DNA of 64,000 nt from Thomasclavelia sp047249845 (GCF_047249845.1 NZ_JBKTWO010000002.1:1-64000); one strand, 5' to 3'. Positions 45,827 to 55,327 are shown, counted from the stretch's first letter. Notes: generated from the sequence alone by a model not told the origin. Numbers and translations are program-made.

Positions 45827-46497
45827 GATAAATACCTCTCAATAAATAAATGATATTTATCTTTACCAATAGAAATAATCTTATCATTATTCATGATGAT
45901 TTTTTTACAATCATATACTTTTACATAATCAAGATTTACATAGTAGGATTTATTTATATGAAAAAAGTCATTAGAATTAATCATTTTTATGATCTCTTTC
46001 AATGATTTACGTACTTGAAATGATTTATTAATTGTATGAATAGTTGTTATATGATCAGTTGTTTCACAAAATAAAATATCATTTATCTTTATTTTTGCTT
46101 TTCCTTGATATGTTTTTAAGATCAAGTATTTATTTTTTTCATTAATTAATTTAAAAACTGCTTTTAATGCATAAAATAATTCCTTATCCATTCTTCTTTT
46201 TCTAATAAAGTCAAATGGATGGACTTTAAAGGAATCAAATACTAAATGCTCCATATTAGTTATAAAAATAATTATAGTATTATTCGATAGAGTAGTTGCA
46301 AATTCAATTCCATTAATAGATGGCATATCAATATCTAAAAAGATAAGATCCTGGTTTATTAGATCTTTTATTTGTAAAGGGTCATTACAACATTGAATCC
46401 TTACTTCATGTTTATTTATTTGACAATAATCATTGACTAAAGAAAAAATAGAATTAAGGTCATGTTGATTATCATCAATAATTGTAATATTATACAT
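45820..46497 (-). CDS. AgrA-like LytTR response regulator
   Basis: Cytosolic regulator of about 225 residues. The receiver has the acidic pair in YNITIIDDNQ and the phosphoacceptor in LIFLDIDMPSINGIEF; the C-terminal LytTR DNA-binding domain begins KYLILKTYQGKAKIKI and includes FHINKSYYVNLDYVK. GGAGGTGG stands eight bases before ATG 46497; the ORF extends to 46521 but that start is behind the ribosome site. It is divergent from agrB, with 97 bases between, which must hold both promoters and LytTR target repeats; I could not fix these by eye. Confidence 0.88.
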   Translation of the reverse strand: MYNITIIDDNQHDLNSIFSLVNDYCQINKHEVRIQCCNDPLQIKDLINQDLIFLDIDMPSINGIEFATTLSNNTIIIFITNMEHLVFDSFKVHPFDFIRKRRMDKELFYALKAVFKLINEKNKYLILKTYQGKAKIKINDILFCETTDHITTIHTINKSFQVRKSLKEIIKMINSNDFFHINKSYYVNLDYVKVYDCKKIIMNNDKIISIGKDKYHLFIERYLSC

Positions 46498-46594
46498 GAG
46501 TAGTCCACCTCCCATATTCATTCTAACATATTTTAGATTATTTTGTTGGAATGGTAAAGTATGTAATTTAAAAAATATATAAAAGGAGATCTTT

Positions 46595-47164
46595 ATGATT
46601 TATACACTCAGTCAATATATTACTAATTATTTGATTAAACATAAAATAATTAATAAGGAAATTGAAATATATGAATATGGTTTTGAATTAATGATTTCAA
46701 CCTGGATTGGTACAATCTTAGTTTTAATTGTAGGTGGTTTTACAAATCATTTTTTAGATGCTATTATTTATGAATGTGTATTTAGATTTACTCGTGTTTA
46801 TACAGGCGGTTATCATTGTAAAACATATACTAGGTGTATTTTATCATATGTATTCTTTTTTATAATCTTTGTCCTTTTATTTCCTTATTTAAATGTAATA
46901 TCTTTTTATAGTATCTTATTTGTTTGTTTAATTAATCTTTTTATTGTAATGCTTCTTTGTCCAGTTGATCATCAAAATAAAAAATTATCAGAAGATGAAA
47001 AGAAATATTTTAAGATAAAAAGTATTATTAGAATGTTAATTATAGATTTAATAGTTATATTATTACTAGTTTTAAATCTTAATCAGATTGCTATTGTTTT
47101 ATATAGTATTAGTGTTATTGATCAATTAATTATTTTAGGTTATCTTGAAAATAAGCAATTATAA
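46595..47164 (+). CDS. agrB: AgrB autoinducer-processing membrane endopeptidase
   Basis: Integral membrane cysteine endopeptidase that cuts the AgrD precursor and forms the peptide ring. 189 residues with five or six hydrophobic helices. The catalytic pair is visible: His74 and Cys81 in TGGYHCKTYTRC, seven residues apart as in the staphylococcal enzyme (H77/C84). LCPVDHQNKKLSEDEKKYFK is another family block. AAGGAGA lies before ATG 46595. It is followed at 47251 by an AgrD-like peptide gene and is divergent from the agrC/agrA pair, giving a complete quorum-sensing set. Confidence 0.93.
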   Translation: MIYTLSQYITNYLIKHKIINKEIEIYEYGFELMISTWIGTILVLIVGGFTNHFLDAIIYECVFRFTRVYTGGYHCKTYTRCILSYVFFFIIFVLLFPYLNVISFYSILFVCLINLFIVMLLCPVDHQNKKLSEDEKKYFKIKSIIRMLIIDLIVILLLVLNLNQIAIVLYSISVIDQLIILGYLENKQL

Positions 47165-47250
47165 TCTTACGTTATATTCAGGGTGTTTTACGTCAACTAA
47201 CTTGTAGGAAATTATTAAATATAATAAAATTATTTACAAGGAGGACAGAT

Positions 47251-47391
47251 ATGAAAAAAATGTATAATAAACTTTTAACATTAGCGGCTTCATCAGCTTT
47301 CATTTTAGCCATTCAAGCTGTAAACGTTGCATCAAGAGAACATATATATCAAGGTGAGGAACCAGAGGCACTTAAAAAATATAAAAGATAA
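47251..47391 (+). CDS. agrD: AgrD-like cyclic autoinducer precursor (46 aa)
   Basis: 46 residues, MKKMYNKLLTLAASSAFILA then IQAVNVASREHIYQGEEPEA and LKKYKR. It has the AgrD layout: amphipathic/hydrophobic N-terminal leader (about 1-24), a short core, and an acidic tail (EEPEAL) that AgrB needs. The usual ring Cys is absent: the precursor has no cysteine at all, and Ser28 (SREHIY) is the only nucleophile in the core, so a lactone rather than a thiolactone is expected. A strong AAGGAGG precedes the ATG. It lies 86 bases after agrB. Confidence 0.82.
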   Translation: MKKMYNKLLTLAASSAFILAIQAVNVASREHIYQGEEPEALKKYKR

Positions 47392-47398
47392 TAATAAG

Positions 47399-47432
47399 AT
47401 AAACCAGGTTTGTACGCCTGGTTTATTTTTTT
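47399..47432 (+). terminator. Bidirectional terminator between agrD and malY-like gene
   Basis: ATAAACCAGG (47399-47408) and CCTGGTTTAT (47417-47426) form a perfect stem with an 8-base loop, with T-run on the right side. It can end agrBD (plus) and overlaps the end of the convergent aminotransferase gene. Confidence 0.85.
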
Positions 47433-48606
47433 AAGCAAATTCTTTTTTTAATCGTTCTAGAGCTTTTAAAAGAACTGAAGTTGGACAAGCAATATTAATT
47501 CTTTCAAATCCTTCACCCTCTTGTCCAAAAATATAACCTTCATCTAAATATAAATCAGCATTAATCATTTTCTTTTCTAGATCCTTAAAATGATAACCAT
47601 AATCTCTAAAATCTAACCAGGCTAAATATGTTCCTTGTAAAGGATAGACTTTTACTATAGGTAAATTATTATTTATAAAATCTACTAATATTTGATAATT
47701 TTTATGAATTAATATTTTAAACTCTTCTAACCAATTTTCAGCTTTATCATAGGCTAGGATAGTAGCTTCATAAGCAATTGTATTTAAACTATGAAAACTT
47801 CTTTTTTCCTGCTGCATAATAAATTTATCTTTTAAATTAGGATTTTTAATAATAATATTTGATCCCTGTAAACCTGCTAGGTTAAAACTTTTACTTGGAG
47901 CAGTGCAAGTAATCGTAATATTTGCAACTTTATCATTTAAAGTTGCAATAGGATAATGTTTAAAACCAGGCATAATCAAATCTTGATGAATTTCATCACT
48001 AACAATAATAAGATTATTATCTAGACATATTTTTGCAACCTTTTCTAGTTCCTCTTTTTTCCAAACACGGCCTATAGGATTGTGAGGATTACATAAAATT
48101 AGCATTGTATTATTTGGGTCTTTGGCTAAACTTTCAAATTTATCAAAATCGATTGTATAATTAGTATCTTGATTGATTAATGAACATTTAATGACTTGAC
48201 GATCATTTGTTTCAATAGCATGATAAAAAGGATGGTATACAGGTGTAAAAATAATCACACCTTCATTTATATTTGTAAATGCTGCTACAGCATCAAATAA
48301 TGCAGGGACGATACCATTTGATATCACGACCCAGTCTTTTTCAATTTTATAATCATGTTTATTTAACATCCAGTTTGTTACAGCTTGATAATATCTATCA
48401 GTCGGATTAGTATATCCTAAAACAACATCATTATTTAAAAATTGAATTAAGCCATCTTTAATTTCAGGGGCTAACGGGATGTCAATATCGGCTACAGATA
48501 ATGGTACGATATTATTAGGAATATTAGATTTAGTTTCTTTCATAATATCCCATTTGCTAGAACCCTTATGACTACGATCAATTATAGTTTTAAAATCATA
48601 TTTCAT
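47431..48606 (-). CDS. MalY/PatB-type PLP-dependent C-S lyase/aminotransferase
   Basis: Fold-type I aminotransferase family enzyme, 391 residues; members act as cystathionine beta-lyases and some also repress genes (MalY). The opening YDFKTIIDRSHKGSSKWDIM and VADIDIPLAPEI are the family N-terminus. VISNGIVPALFDAVAAF, LCNPHNPIGRVWKKEE, IVSDEIHQDL and the PLP lysine in TAPSKSFNLAGLQGS follow. The start is behind AAGGAGATAAAGAC. It is a single gene, separated by 86 bases from the UbiB gene. Substrate is not determined. Confidence 0.9.
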   Translation of the reverse strand: MKYDFKTIIDRSHKGSSKWDIMKETKSNIPNNIVPLSVADIDIPLAPEIKDGLIQFLNNDVVLGYTNPTDRYYQAVTNWMLNKHDYKIEKDWVVISNGIVPALFDAVAAFTNINEGVIIFTPVYHPFYHAIETNDRQVIKCSLINQDTNYTIDFDKFESLAKDPNNTMLILCNPHNPIGRVWKKEELEKVAKICLDNNLIIVSDEIHQDLIMPGFKHYPIATLNDKVANITITCTAPSKSFNLAGLQGSNIIIKNPNLKDKFIMQQEKRSFHSLNTIAYEATILAYDKAENWLEEFKILIHKNYQILVDFINNNLPIVKVYPLQGTYLAWLDFRDYGYHFKDLEKKMINADLYLDEGYIFGQEGEGFERINIACPTSVLLKALERLKKEFA

Positions 48607-48692
48607 GTCTTTATCTCCTTGTTAAGTATTAATTTATTACACCTAAAAATAATGTCGATAAAAAGAATCTAAATAGATTCTTTAATTATCAA

Positions 48693-50303
48693 TCATTTTG
48701 GATGTTTTCTTTCTTTTAAAACAGTATATAATAGCCAAATACCAAGACCTACAGCTGTAATAAATCCAATGAAACCTAAAGCTGGGATCCCAAATACTTT
48801 AGGAGTCATTTGGGTAGTACATAATAAACTGCTAGCCATTAATAAACCAGCACTCACTATTCCAACAGTAAGCTTATTTACCATATGATTTACAGATTTT
48901 AAAGGTACACTAGAATCCATAATATTCAAATTAATTTTGATGCGACCTTTCATAATCATATTAATAACTTCTGATAATTGAATAGGGAGATCAAATGAAT
49001 GTTTAAAAGCATCATAAGCTTTTTTACCAGTAGTAGATAGCTCTTTTTTTATATCAAAATGATTAAACATATGTCCAGATACATGGTTAGCAGCAATTTC
49101 AATAATACTAATATCAGGATCGATCAGCATTACAGTACTTTCAATAGTCACTAATCCTCGTGCTAACATGCTGACTCCTTTAGGGATAGAAATATAATGC
49201 TTATGGGCAATCGTAAAAACTTCTTGAATAGCATCACCTAGATTAATATCCTTTAAATTAGCACTAACATAATGATTCATAAATGTTTCAATATCGTCAT
49301 AAAACAAAGCATAATCAATACGATTATCATGGTTACCTAAGGTTAAAATAACATCTGCTAATTTTTGGGCATCACTACTACCAATTGCAATAACAGCATT
49401 TTTCATTAACGCTTTGTCTACAGCATTTAATATTCCCATCATGCCAAAATCAATCCAAATAATTTTGCCATCTCTAATCCGTAAATTACCAGGATGAGGA
49501 TCGGCATGAAAGAAACCATCATCAACGATTTGTTTTATATAATTTTCTGCTAATTTAGCAGCAATTTCTTTACGATCATATCCATTTTTTAATAAAATAT
49601 CGAATTTATCAATTTCTAAACCATCAATATATTCCATCACTAATATTTTACTAGTAGTATAATCGGTTTCAATAACAGGTGTCCCAATACAAGCAATATC
49701 TTTATTTAAATTAGCGAACCGTTTTGCAAATGCAGCTTCGTTTAAAAAATCCATTTCTTCTTTAGCAGTATACCAGAATTCATCTAAAACGATATTTAAA
49801 TCAACAACACTACCTAATGTTTCATTGATTCGAAGTAGCTTGATAGCACGACGAATCAATGAAATATCTTGTTCCATTGTTTCATAAATATTAGGTCTTT
49901 GGACTTTAACAACGATTTCTTTTCCATTTTTTAAAACTGCTTTATGAACTTGTGCAATTGATGCACTTCCTAAAGGAATTTCATTAAACTCTAAAAAAAC
50001 ATCTTCTAAATTACAGCCATATTCATTTTCAATAACATTACGTACAGTTAGAATATCAAGTGGAGCAACATTATCACGAAGTTTAATTAATTCTTTACAA
50101 TAGCGCTCTGAAAACATATCTTGACGAGAAGCCATGATTTGCCCAATTTTTACAAAAGTAGGACCAAGGTCTTCTAATATAATTCTAAACTTAATGGGAT
50201 CAATTCCTTTAGTTAAATGATGTTTTTTTAAAATACAAATAATTTGGACAAGGCGCTGTTTACTACTTATTGTATTTTGATTATTCTGTTTCACTTGTGC
50301 CAT
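48693..50303 (-). CDS. ABC1/UbiB (AarF) family atypical kinase
   Basis: Membrane-anchored protein-kinase-like ATPase, about 536 residues, linked in other bacteria to isoprenoid lipid (quinone) metabolism. Motifs are LGPTFVKIGQIMASRQDMFS, the Ala-rich PLGSASIAQVHKA loop, VVKVQRPN, ADPHPGNLRI and IWIDFGMMG. Two hydrophobic helices (VGIVSAGLLMASSLL; ALGFIGFITAVGLGIWLLY) close the C-terminus. TTG 50318 or ATG 50303 could start; ATG is preferred, with only a weak GAAG site and 23-base overlap with the phasin-like gene, which suggests coupling. Its role in an apparently quinone-poor organism is open. Confidence 0.92.
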   Translation of the reverse strand: MAQVKQNNQNTISSKQRLVQIICILKKHHLTKGIDPIKFRIILEDLGPTFVKIGQIMASRQDMFSERYCKELIKLRDNVAPLDILTVRNVIENEYGCNLEDVFLEFNEIPLGSASIAQVHKAVLKNGKEIVVKVQRPNIYETMEQDISLIRRAIKLLRINETLGSVVDLNIVLDEFWYTAKEEMDFLNEAAFAKRFANLNKDIACIGTPVIETDYTTSKILVMEYIDGLEIDKFDILLKNGYDRKEIAAKLAENYIKQIVDDGFFHADPHPGNLRIRDGKIIWIDFGMMGILNAVDKALMKNAVIAIGSSDAQKLADVILTLGNHDNRIDYALFYDDIETFMNHYVSANLKDINLGDAIQEVFTIAHKHYISIPKGVSMLARGLVTIESTVMLIDPDISIIEIAANHVSGHMFNHFDIKKELSTTGKKAYDAFKHSFDLPIQLSEVINMIMKGRIKINLNIMDSSVPLKSVNHMVNKLTVGIVSAGLLMASSLLCTTQMTPKVFGIPALGFIGFITAVGLGIWLLYTVLKERKHPK

Positions 50304-50577
50304 TTTGTAATTCTTCAATTTTTACTTTTAATATTTCTAAATCTTTTGGATCGATTTTTTCTAAATCTTTACTGACTTTTTCTACTGATATAGGTTTTTC
50401 CATTTTTTTAGCTAAATTATGTTTTAGCTCTTTATTTAATACTTTACCTTGTTCAACAGTTAATTCACCTTTTTTAACTAACTCATCTATCACGTCTTTT
50501 GATTTTTCGATTGTTACAGCAGCTGCACCAATTCCTGCTAGTAGAACCTTTTTTAAATCATCACTTAAATTATTCAT
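50281..50577 (-). CDS. Phasin-like coiled-coil protein preceding UbiB
   Basis: Small helical protein, 98 residues. LSDDLKKVLLAGIGAAAVTI is a conserved amphipathic opening, followed by KSKDVIDELVKKGELTVEQG and a charged coiled coil to the C-terminus. It fits the phasin/PhaF-like small proteins that accompany UbiB genes in Firmicutes, where one may help the kinase at the membrane. It is transcribed with UbiB (overlap). A GGTCGTTT-like site (AAGAAGGTC) precedes the ATG. Function inferred only from neighbours. Confidence 0.7.
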   Translation of the reverse strand: MNNLSDDLKKVLLAGIGAAAVTIEKSKDVIDELVKKGELTVEQGKVLNKELKHNLAKKMEKPISVEKVSKDLEKIDPKDLEILKVKIEELQNGTSETE

Positions 50578-50782
50578 ATAAACGACCTTCTTTCTTTATT
50601 ATCTATTTATATTTTAGCACTTTTTAGATTAATTTTTAATAAATATTCTAGTTTTGTTAGGATTAGCATAAATTTAGATGTTTTGTATATTATTATTAAA
50701 GGTGATTGATAAAAGGGTTGTAATAAGGGGATTAAAATGGGTATACTAAGATTAAATATAAAAATGATAGGTGATTATAGAT

Positions 50783-51424
50783 ATGAATAATAAAAGTAAG
50801 TATAAATATATATTAAGAATATGTATCGTGATATATATTCTCACATCAATATTTGGTTTCTATATAAATTATGTAAATAATAATTCGACTGCTTTATTTA
50901 TGGGGGTTATAGCATTATTGACACCATGGATAATTCCAGGATTATTTAAATTATTTAAATTAACAGCAACAGATGAAATATATATTATAAACATAGTTTT
51001 TATTTATTTTGCTTCATTGATTGGAAGTTGTTTTAATGGATATAGTCTTCCTTTTTTTGATAAAGCATTACACTTTTCAAGTGGGATCTTTGCATCATTA
51101 TTAGCAATAATTTTATTTTGCAGGATTAAAAAAGAAAAAAGAATTAATAAAATTAAAGATTATCATATATTTGTATTATTTGTTAATAATACAAATCTTG
51201 CAATTGCTATGTTATGGGAACTTTATGAGTATATGATGCTGATTTTATTTAATAATGATTGTATTAATCATTATAAAACAGGAGTTCATGATTCTATGAC
51301 TGATATGCTTTGTGCACTTGTAGCAGGAATAATTGTAATTATCTTGATTCATCGTTATCATAAATATGAAAAGAGTAATTTTTTATTGAGACTATGTGAA
51401 AATTTTTATGAACAGAATTATTAA
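50783..51424 (+). CDS. Multi-pass membrane protein, YjdF/DUF2238-like
   Basis: About 213 residues with six hydrophobic segments. The blocks LPFFDKALHFSSGIFASL, AMLWELYEYMMLILF and HDSMTDMLCALVAGIIVIIL resemble DUF2238/YjdF-type proteins (conserved D-K-x-L-H, W-E-x-x-E and D-x-x-x-D-M patterns). These acidic and His residues suggest a metal or lipid-phosphate site in the membrane, but no activity is known. AGGTGATTAT lies before ATG 50783; a GTG at 50771 is possible. It ends in a 10-bp terminator and is monocistronic. Confidence 0.7.
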   Translation: MNNKSKYKYILRICIVIYILTSIFGFYINYVNNNSTALFMGVIALLTPWIIPGLFKLFKLTATDEIYIINIVFIYFASLIGSCFNGYSLPFFDKALHFSSGIFASLLAIILFCRIKKEKRINKIKDYHIFVLFVNNTNLAIAMLWELYEYMMLILFNNDCINHYKTGVHDSMTDMLCALVAGIIVIILIHRYHKYEKSNFLLRLCENFYEQNY

Positions 51425-51431
51425 TTTGAGG

Positions 51432-51463
51432 ATATCTATTAAAATCATTAATAGATATTTTTT
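51432..51463 (+). terminator. Terminator before nrdA
   Basis: ATATCTATTA (51432-51441) pairs perfectly with TAATAGATAT (51449-51458), followed by six T. It ends the membrane-protein gene and isolates the nrd promoter. Confidence 0.78.
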
Positions 51464-51480
51464 AATAAGAAGCATATTAA

Positions 51481-51510
51481 TTGAAGCTGTTAAATCATAT
51501 ATGCTAGAAT
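51481..51510 (+). promoter_or_regulatory. Promoter of nrdAB
   Basis: -35 TTGAAG (51481-51486), 18-base spacer, -10 TAGAAT (51505-51510), 22 bases before the start codon. The region is short and no NrdR box was seen. Confidence 0.6.
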
Positions 51511-51532
51511 GACATCCTAAGGACGTGAGAAG

Positions 51533-54040
51533 ATGATAATACAGAAGAGAACTGGTCAATATCAAGACTATGATAACAATAAAATAAAAAAGGCACTTGA
51601 AAAAGCATTCAAAAGCCTTGATCAATTAATTAAAGAAAATGATTTAGAACTTATTATTAAAGATATCGAACAATCATTATATGATCAAATAAATGTTGAA
51701 ATGATTCAAGATCTTGTCGAAGAATCATTAATGAAACATGGTTATCTCCAGGTAGCAAAAGCATATATTTTATATCGACAAAAGCATACTGAACAAAGAA
51801 AGATTATAAATGAACTGTTAGAATTATTAAAAGATGAAGGTTTAGAAAAATTATTATTAACTATACAAGATGATTATCCTCAAAGTGAATATTCATTACA
51901 ATTATTATTAGTGAAATTTAAATCTTTTTATAAAGAAAATATGGACTTACAAGATACTTTAATGCTTTTAGCTAAAGCAAGTAATGAGCTAATTAGTAAA
52001 GAAGCTCCTAAATGGGAAATGATTTCAGCCCGGTTTTTAAGTTATGAAATCAATCGACGTGTTAAGCAAAAGATGTCTAGATACAATATAGAAAGTTTAT
52101 ATGATAAAATTCAGTATCTAACAAATCAGGGATATTATGGTACATATATCTTAGAACATTACTCACAGGTAGAGGTTGAAAAATTAAGTGATTATTTAGA
52201 TGATAAACGTGATGAATTATTTACATACAGTGGTTTAGAACTAATTATGAAGCGGTATTTAATTCAAGATCATCAGCGTGAGATACTGGAAAAACCCCAA
52301 GAAATGTTTATGTTGATCTCGATGCATCTAGCAATGAAAGAGACTGATAGAGTTAAATGGGCTAAAGAATTTTATGATATTTTAAGTACTTTAAAAGTAA
52401 CCATGGCAACTCCGACTATGTCTAATGCGAGAAAACCATTTCATCAAATGAGTTCATGTTTTATTGATACTGTTGATGATTCATTGGCAGGAATCTATAA
52501 AAGTATCGATAACTTTGCTAAAGTTTCTAAAAATGGTGGCGGTATGGGCTTGTATTTTGGAAAAGTACGCGCTAATGGCAGCAGTATTAGAGGTTTTAAA
52601 GGAGCAGCAGGAGGCGTGATTCGCTGGATAAAGCTGGTTAATGATACGGCTACTGCAGTTGATCAACTTGGTGTAAGGCAGGGAGCAGCCGCTGTATATT
52701 TAGATGTCTGGCATCGAGATCTACCAGAATTTTTACAATTAAAAACTAATAATGGTGATGACCGAATGAAGGCACATGATATATTTCCAGCTGTTTGTTA
52801 TCCTGATTTATTTTGGAAATTAGCTAAAAATGATCTTGATGCCCCATGGTATTTAATGTGTCCCCATGAAATTCATGAAGTCAAAGGATATTATTTAGAA
52901 GATTATTATGGTGAAAATTGGCAGCAAAAATATTATGAATGTGTTGAGGATGAGCGAATTACAAAAAGAGTAATGACAGTTAAAGAAATTGTTCGTTTAA
53001 TTATTAAATCATTAGTGGAAACAGGAACACCATTTACATTTAATCGAGATCATGTTAATAAAATGAATCCAAATAGTCATCAAGGAATGATTTATTGTAG
53101 TAATTTATGTACAGAAATTGCCCAAAATATGAAAGCAATGGAAATTTTGCCTCATGAAGTAATTGAAATTGATGGTGAAAAGATTGTTGTTGAAAAAACA
53201 GTTCCTGGTGATTTTGTTGTTTGTAATCTTGCTTCATTGACTCTAGGAAGGCTTGATGTTAGAAATGATAAGAAATTAAAACATACAATATCGGTAGTTG
53301 TTAGGGCATTAGATAATGTAATTGATTTAAATTATTATCCAATTCCCTTTGCTAAAATAACAAATCAAAAGTATCGTCCAATTGGTTTAGGTACAAGTGG
53401 TTATCATCATATGTTAGTAAAGCAGGGAATATCATTTGAAAGTGATGAACATTTGGAGTTTGTCGATGAGCTCTATGAAAAAATAAATTATTTTGCATTA
53501 GCCGCCTCTTGTGATTTAGCTAAAGAAAAAGGAAGCTATGAGTTATTTCAAGGAAGTGATTTTGAAACTGGTGCTTATTTTAAAAAACGTCACTATCAAA
53601 GTAATGCTTGGCAAACATTACAAAAAGATATTCAGCAGAATGGTCTTAGAAATGGTTATCTTTTAGCAGTTGCACCTACCAGTTCAACTTCAATTATTGC
53701 TGGAACAAGTGCAGCCGTCGATCCGATTATGAAAAAATATTTTATGGAAGAAAAGAAGGGCAGTATGATTATTAGAGTAGCCCCAGATTTGGATACGAAA
53801 ACATTTTGGCTTTATAAAAATGCTCATCATATTGATCAAAGCTGGATAATTAAAGCTGCTGGAATTCGACAACGACATATTGATCAGGCACAATCGGTTA
53901 ATTTATATATGACAAATGAGTTTACATTTAGAAAACTGCTTGATTTATACCTTCAAGCTTGGCAATATGGAGTAAAAACTATTTATTATGTTCGAAGTCA
54001 GTCACTTGAAGTTGAAGAATGTGAATCATGTAGTGCATAG
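51533..54040 (+). CDS. nrdA: Class I ribonucleotide reductase large subunit
   Basis: Reduces ribonucleoside diphosphates to deoxy forms with the NrdB radical partner. 835 residues. An N-terminal ATP-cone (about 1-90: IIQKRTGQYQDYDNNKIKKA) gives dATP control. The catalytic barrel starts near 290 with ARKPFHQMSSCFIDTVDD, where the first active-site Cys is seen; SKNGGGMGLYFGKVRANGSS, YCSNLCTEIA with the second Cys region, and PTSSTSIIAGTSAAVDPIMK follow. The C-terminal tail CESCSA carries the redox-shuttle cysteines. It lies ten bases ahead of nrdB. GACGTGAGAAG before the ATG is a weak site. Confidence 0.96.
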   Translation: MIIQKRTGQYQDYDNNKIKKALEKAFKSLDQLIKENDLELIIKDIEQSLYDQINVEMIQDLVEESLMKHGYLQVAKAYILYRQKHTEQRKIINELLELLKDEGLEKLLLTIQDDYPQSEYSLQLLLVKFKSFYKENMDLQDTLMLLAKASNELISKEAPKWEMISARFLSYEINRRVKQKMSRYNIESLYDKIQYLTNQGYYGTYILEHYSQVEVEKLSDYLDDKRDELFTYSGLELIMKRYLIQDHQREILEKPQEMFMLISMHLAMKETDRVKWAKEFYDILSTLKVTMATPTMSNARKPFHQMSSCFIDTVDDSLAGIYKSIDNFAKVSKNGGGMGLYFGKVRANGSSIRGFKGAAGGVIRWIKLVNDTATAVDQLGVRQGAAAVYLDVWHRDLPEFLQLKTNNGDDRMKAHDIFPAVCYPDLFWKLAKNDLDAPWYLMCPHEIHEVKGYYLEDYYGENWQQKYYECVEDERITKRVMTVKEIVRLIIKSLVETGTPFTFNRDHVNKMNPNSHQGMIYCSNLCTEIAQNMKAMEILPHEVIEIDGEKIVVEKTVPGDFVVCNLASLTLGRLDVRNDKKLKHTISVVVRALDNVIDLNYYPIPFAKITNQKYRPIGLGTSGYHHMLVKQGISFESDEHLEFVDELYEKINYFALAASCDLAKEKGSYELFQGSDFETGAYFKKRHYQSNAWQTLQKDIQQNGLRNGYLLAVAPTSSTSIIAGTSAAVDPIMKKYFMEEKKGSMIIRVAPDLDTKTFWLYKNAHHIDQSWIIKAAGIRQRHIDQAQSVNLYMTNEFTFRKLLDLYLQAWQYGVKTIYYVRSQSLEVEECESCSA

Positions 54041-54049
54041 GAGGAAATC

Positions 54050-55090
54050 ATGGAATTAAAGAAAAAAGCTTTATTTAATGCAAGTGGTGATATAGAAGTA
54101 AGAAAAAGACGTATGATTAATGGTAATACCACAAATCTAAATGATTTTAATAATATGAAATATGCTTGGGTTAGTGACTGGTATCGTCAAGCGATGAATA
54201 ATTTTTGGATACCTGAAGAAATCAATTTAACCCAGGATATACGTGATTATCGATTATTAAATGATAAGGAAAGAAAAGCATATGACAAGATATTGTCTTT
54301 TTTAGTCTTTTTAGATTCATTACAAACAGCTAATCTTCCTAATATTGGAGAATATATTACTGCTAATGAAATTAATCTTTGTTTGACAATTCAGGCATTT
54401 CAAGAAGCTGTTCACTCTCAAAGTTATAGTTATATGCTTGATTCGATTTGTTCACCAGCCAAAAGAGATGAAATCTTATACCAATGGAAATATGATGAGC
54501 ATTTATTAAAAAGAAATGAATTTATTGGTGAACAGTATAATGCTTTTCTTGAACATAAAGATAGTTTTCATTTAATGAAAACTATCATGGCTAATTATAT
54601 TTTAGAAGGAATTTATTTTTACTCAGGTTTTATGTTTTTCTATAACTTAGGACGAATGGGCAAGATGTCTGGTTCTGCCCAAGAAATTCGATACATAAAT
54701 CGTGACGAAAATACACATCTTTGGTTATTTAGAAATATGATCATTGAACTGCAAAAAGAAGAACCTGAACTTTTTACTCCTGATAAGGTAGCAGTATATC
54801 GTGATATGTTAAAACGCGGAGTTAAAGAGGAAATTGCTTGGGGTCAATATGTTTTGGGTAATGATATCGAAGGATTAACGATGGAAATGATCAGTGATTA
54901 TATTCACTATTTAGGTAATCTTCGGGCTCGTTCATTAAATTTTGAACCGCTTTTTGATGGATTTGAAAAAGAGCCGGAATCAATGAAATGGGTTAGCATA
55001 TATAGTAATGCTAATAATATTAAAACAGATTTTTTTGAAGCAAAATCAACCGCATATGCAAAATCGAGTGCTATTGAAGATGATTTATAG
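54050..55090 (+). CDS. nrdB: Class I ribonucleotide reductase small (radical) subunit
   Basis: Diferric (or Mn) tyrosyl-radical subunit, 346 residues. Ligands are visible: D89 (VFLDSLQTAN), E119 and H122 (FQEAVHSQSY), and the later pair in GSAQEIRYINRDENTHLW. Tyr126 sits four residues after the first His, exactly as Tyr122 does in the E. coli enzyme, so a tyrosyl-radical mechanism is likely. GGAGG lies seven bases upstream of the ATG. It is co-transcribed with nrdA and ends just before a stem with T-run. Confidence 0.96.
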   Translation: MELKKKALFNASGDIEVRKRRMINGNTTNLNDFNNMKYAWVSDWYRQAMNNFWIPEEINLTQDIRDYRLLNDKERKAYDKILSFLVFLDSLQTANLPNIGEYITANEINLCLTIQAFQEAVHSQSYSYMLDSICSPAKRDEILYQWKYDEHLLKRNEFIGEQYNAFLEHKDSFHLMKTIMANYILEGIYFYSGFMFFYNLGRMGKMSGSAQEIRYINRDENTHLWLFRNMIIELQKEEPELFTPDKVAVYRDMLKRGVKEEIAWGQYVLGNDIEGLTMEMISDYIHYLGNLRARSLNFEPLFDGFEKEPESMKWVSIYSNANNIKTDFFEAKSTAYAKSSAIEDDL

Positions 55091-55110
55091 ATAATTGATA
55101 ATGTTAATAA

Positions 55111-55145
55111 AACTGTTGACAAATAAAAATGTTAGCAGTTTTTTG
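55111..55145 (+). terminator. Terminator after nrdB
   Basis: AACTGTTGAC pairs with GTTAGCAGTT through Watson-Crick and G-U pairs across a 10-base A-rich loop, then TTTT. A second AT-rich hairpin with 3' T-run is at 55157-55200; this one could also act on minus-strand transcripts from the small ORFs. Confidence 0.7.
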
Positions 55146-55156
55146 TTATTATAGAA

Positions 55157-55200
55157 ATAAAAAAAGATTTCAAAACTATTAATAGTTTGAGACCTTTTTA
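55157..55200. terminator. Bidirectional hairpin between nrdB and the small-ORF pair
   Basis: AAAAAAGATTTCAAAACTAT opposes ATAGTTTGAGACCTTTTT with G-U pairs and one bulge, giving A-run on one side and T-run on the other. Suits termination from both directions. Confidence 0.6.
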
Positions 55201-55231
55201 TTTGGATACTGTTTTTAAAAATACATGATTA

Positions 55232-55327
55232 CTAGTGAAAACGTTTATAAACAATTTTTTTTAAATAAGCTTTAATAAAAAATAATAATAAGATTAACAG
55301 TAATAAAAATATTAAAGTAATGATCAT
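55232..55327 (-). CDS. Tiny single-helix membrane peptide (31 aa)
   Basis: 31 residues: MIITLIFLLLLILLLFFIKA then YLKKIVYKRFH. One long hydrophobic helix followed by a basic tail, the form of small membrane regulators or type I toxins. Its ATG overlaps the stop of the preceding 37-residue frame (ATGA), so it is likely expressed by translational coupling. There is no independent ribosome site. Function unknown. Confidence 0.45.
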   Translation of the reverse strand: MIITLIFLLLLILLLFFIKAYLKKIVYKRFH

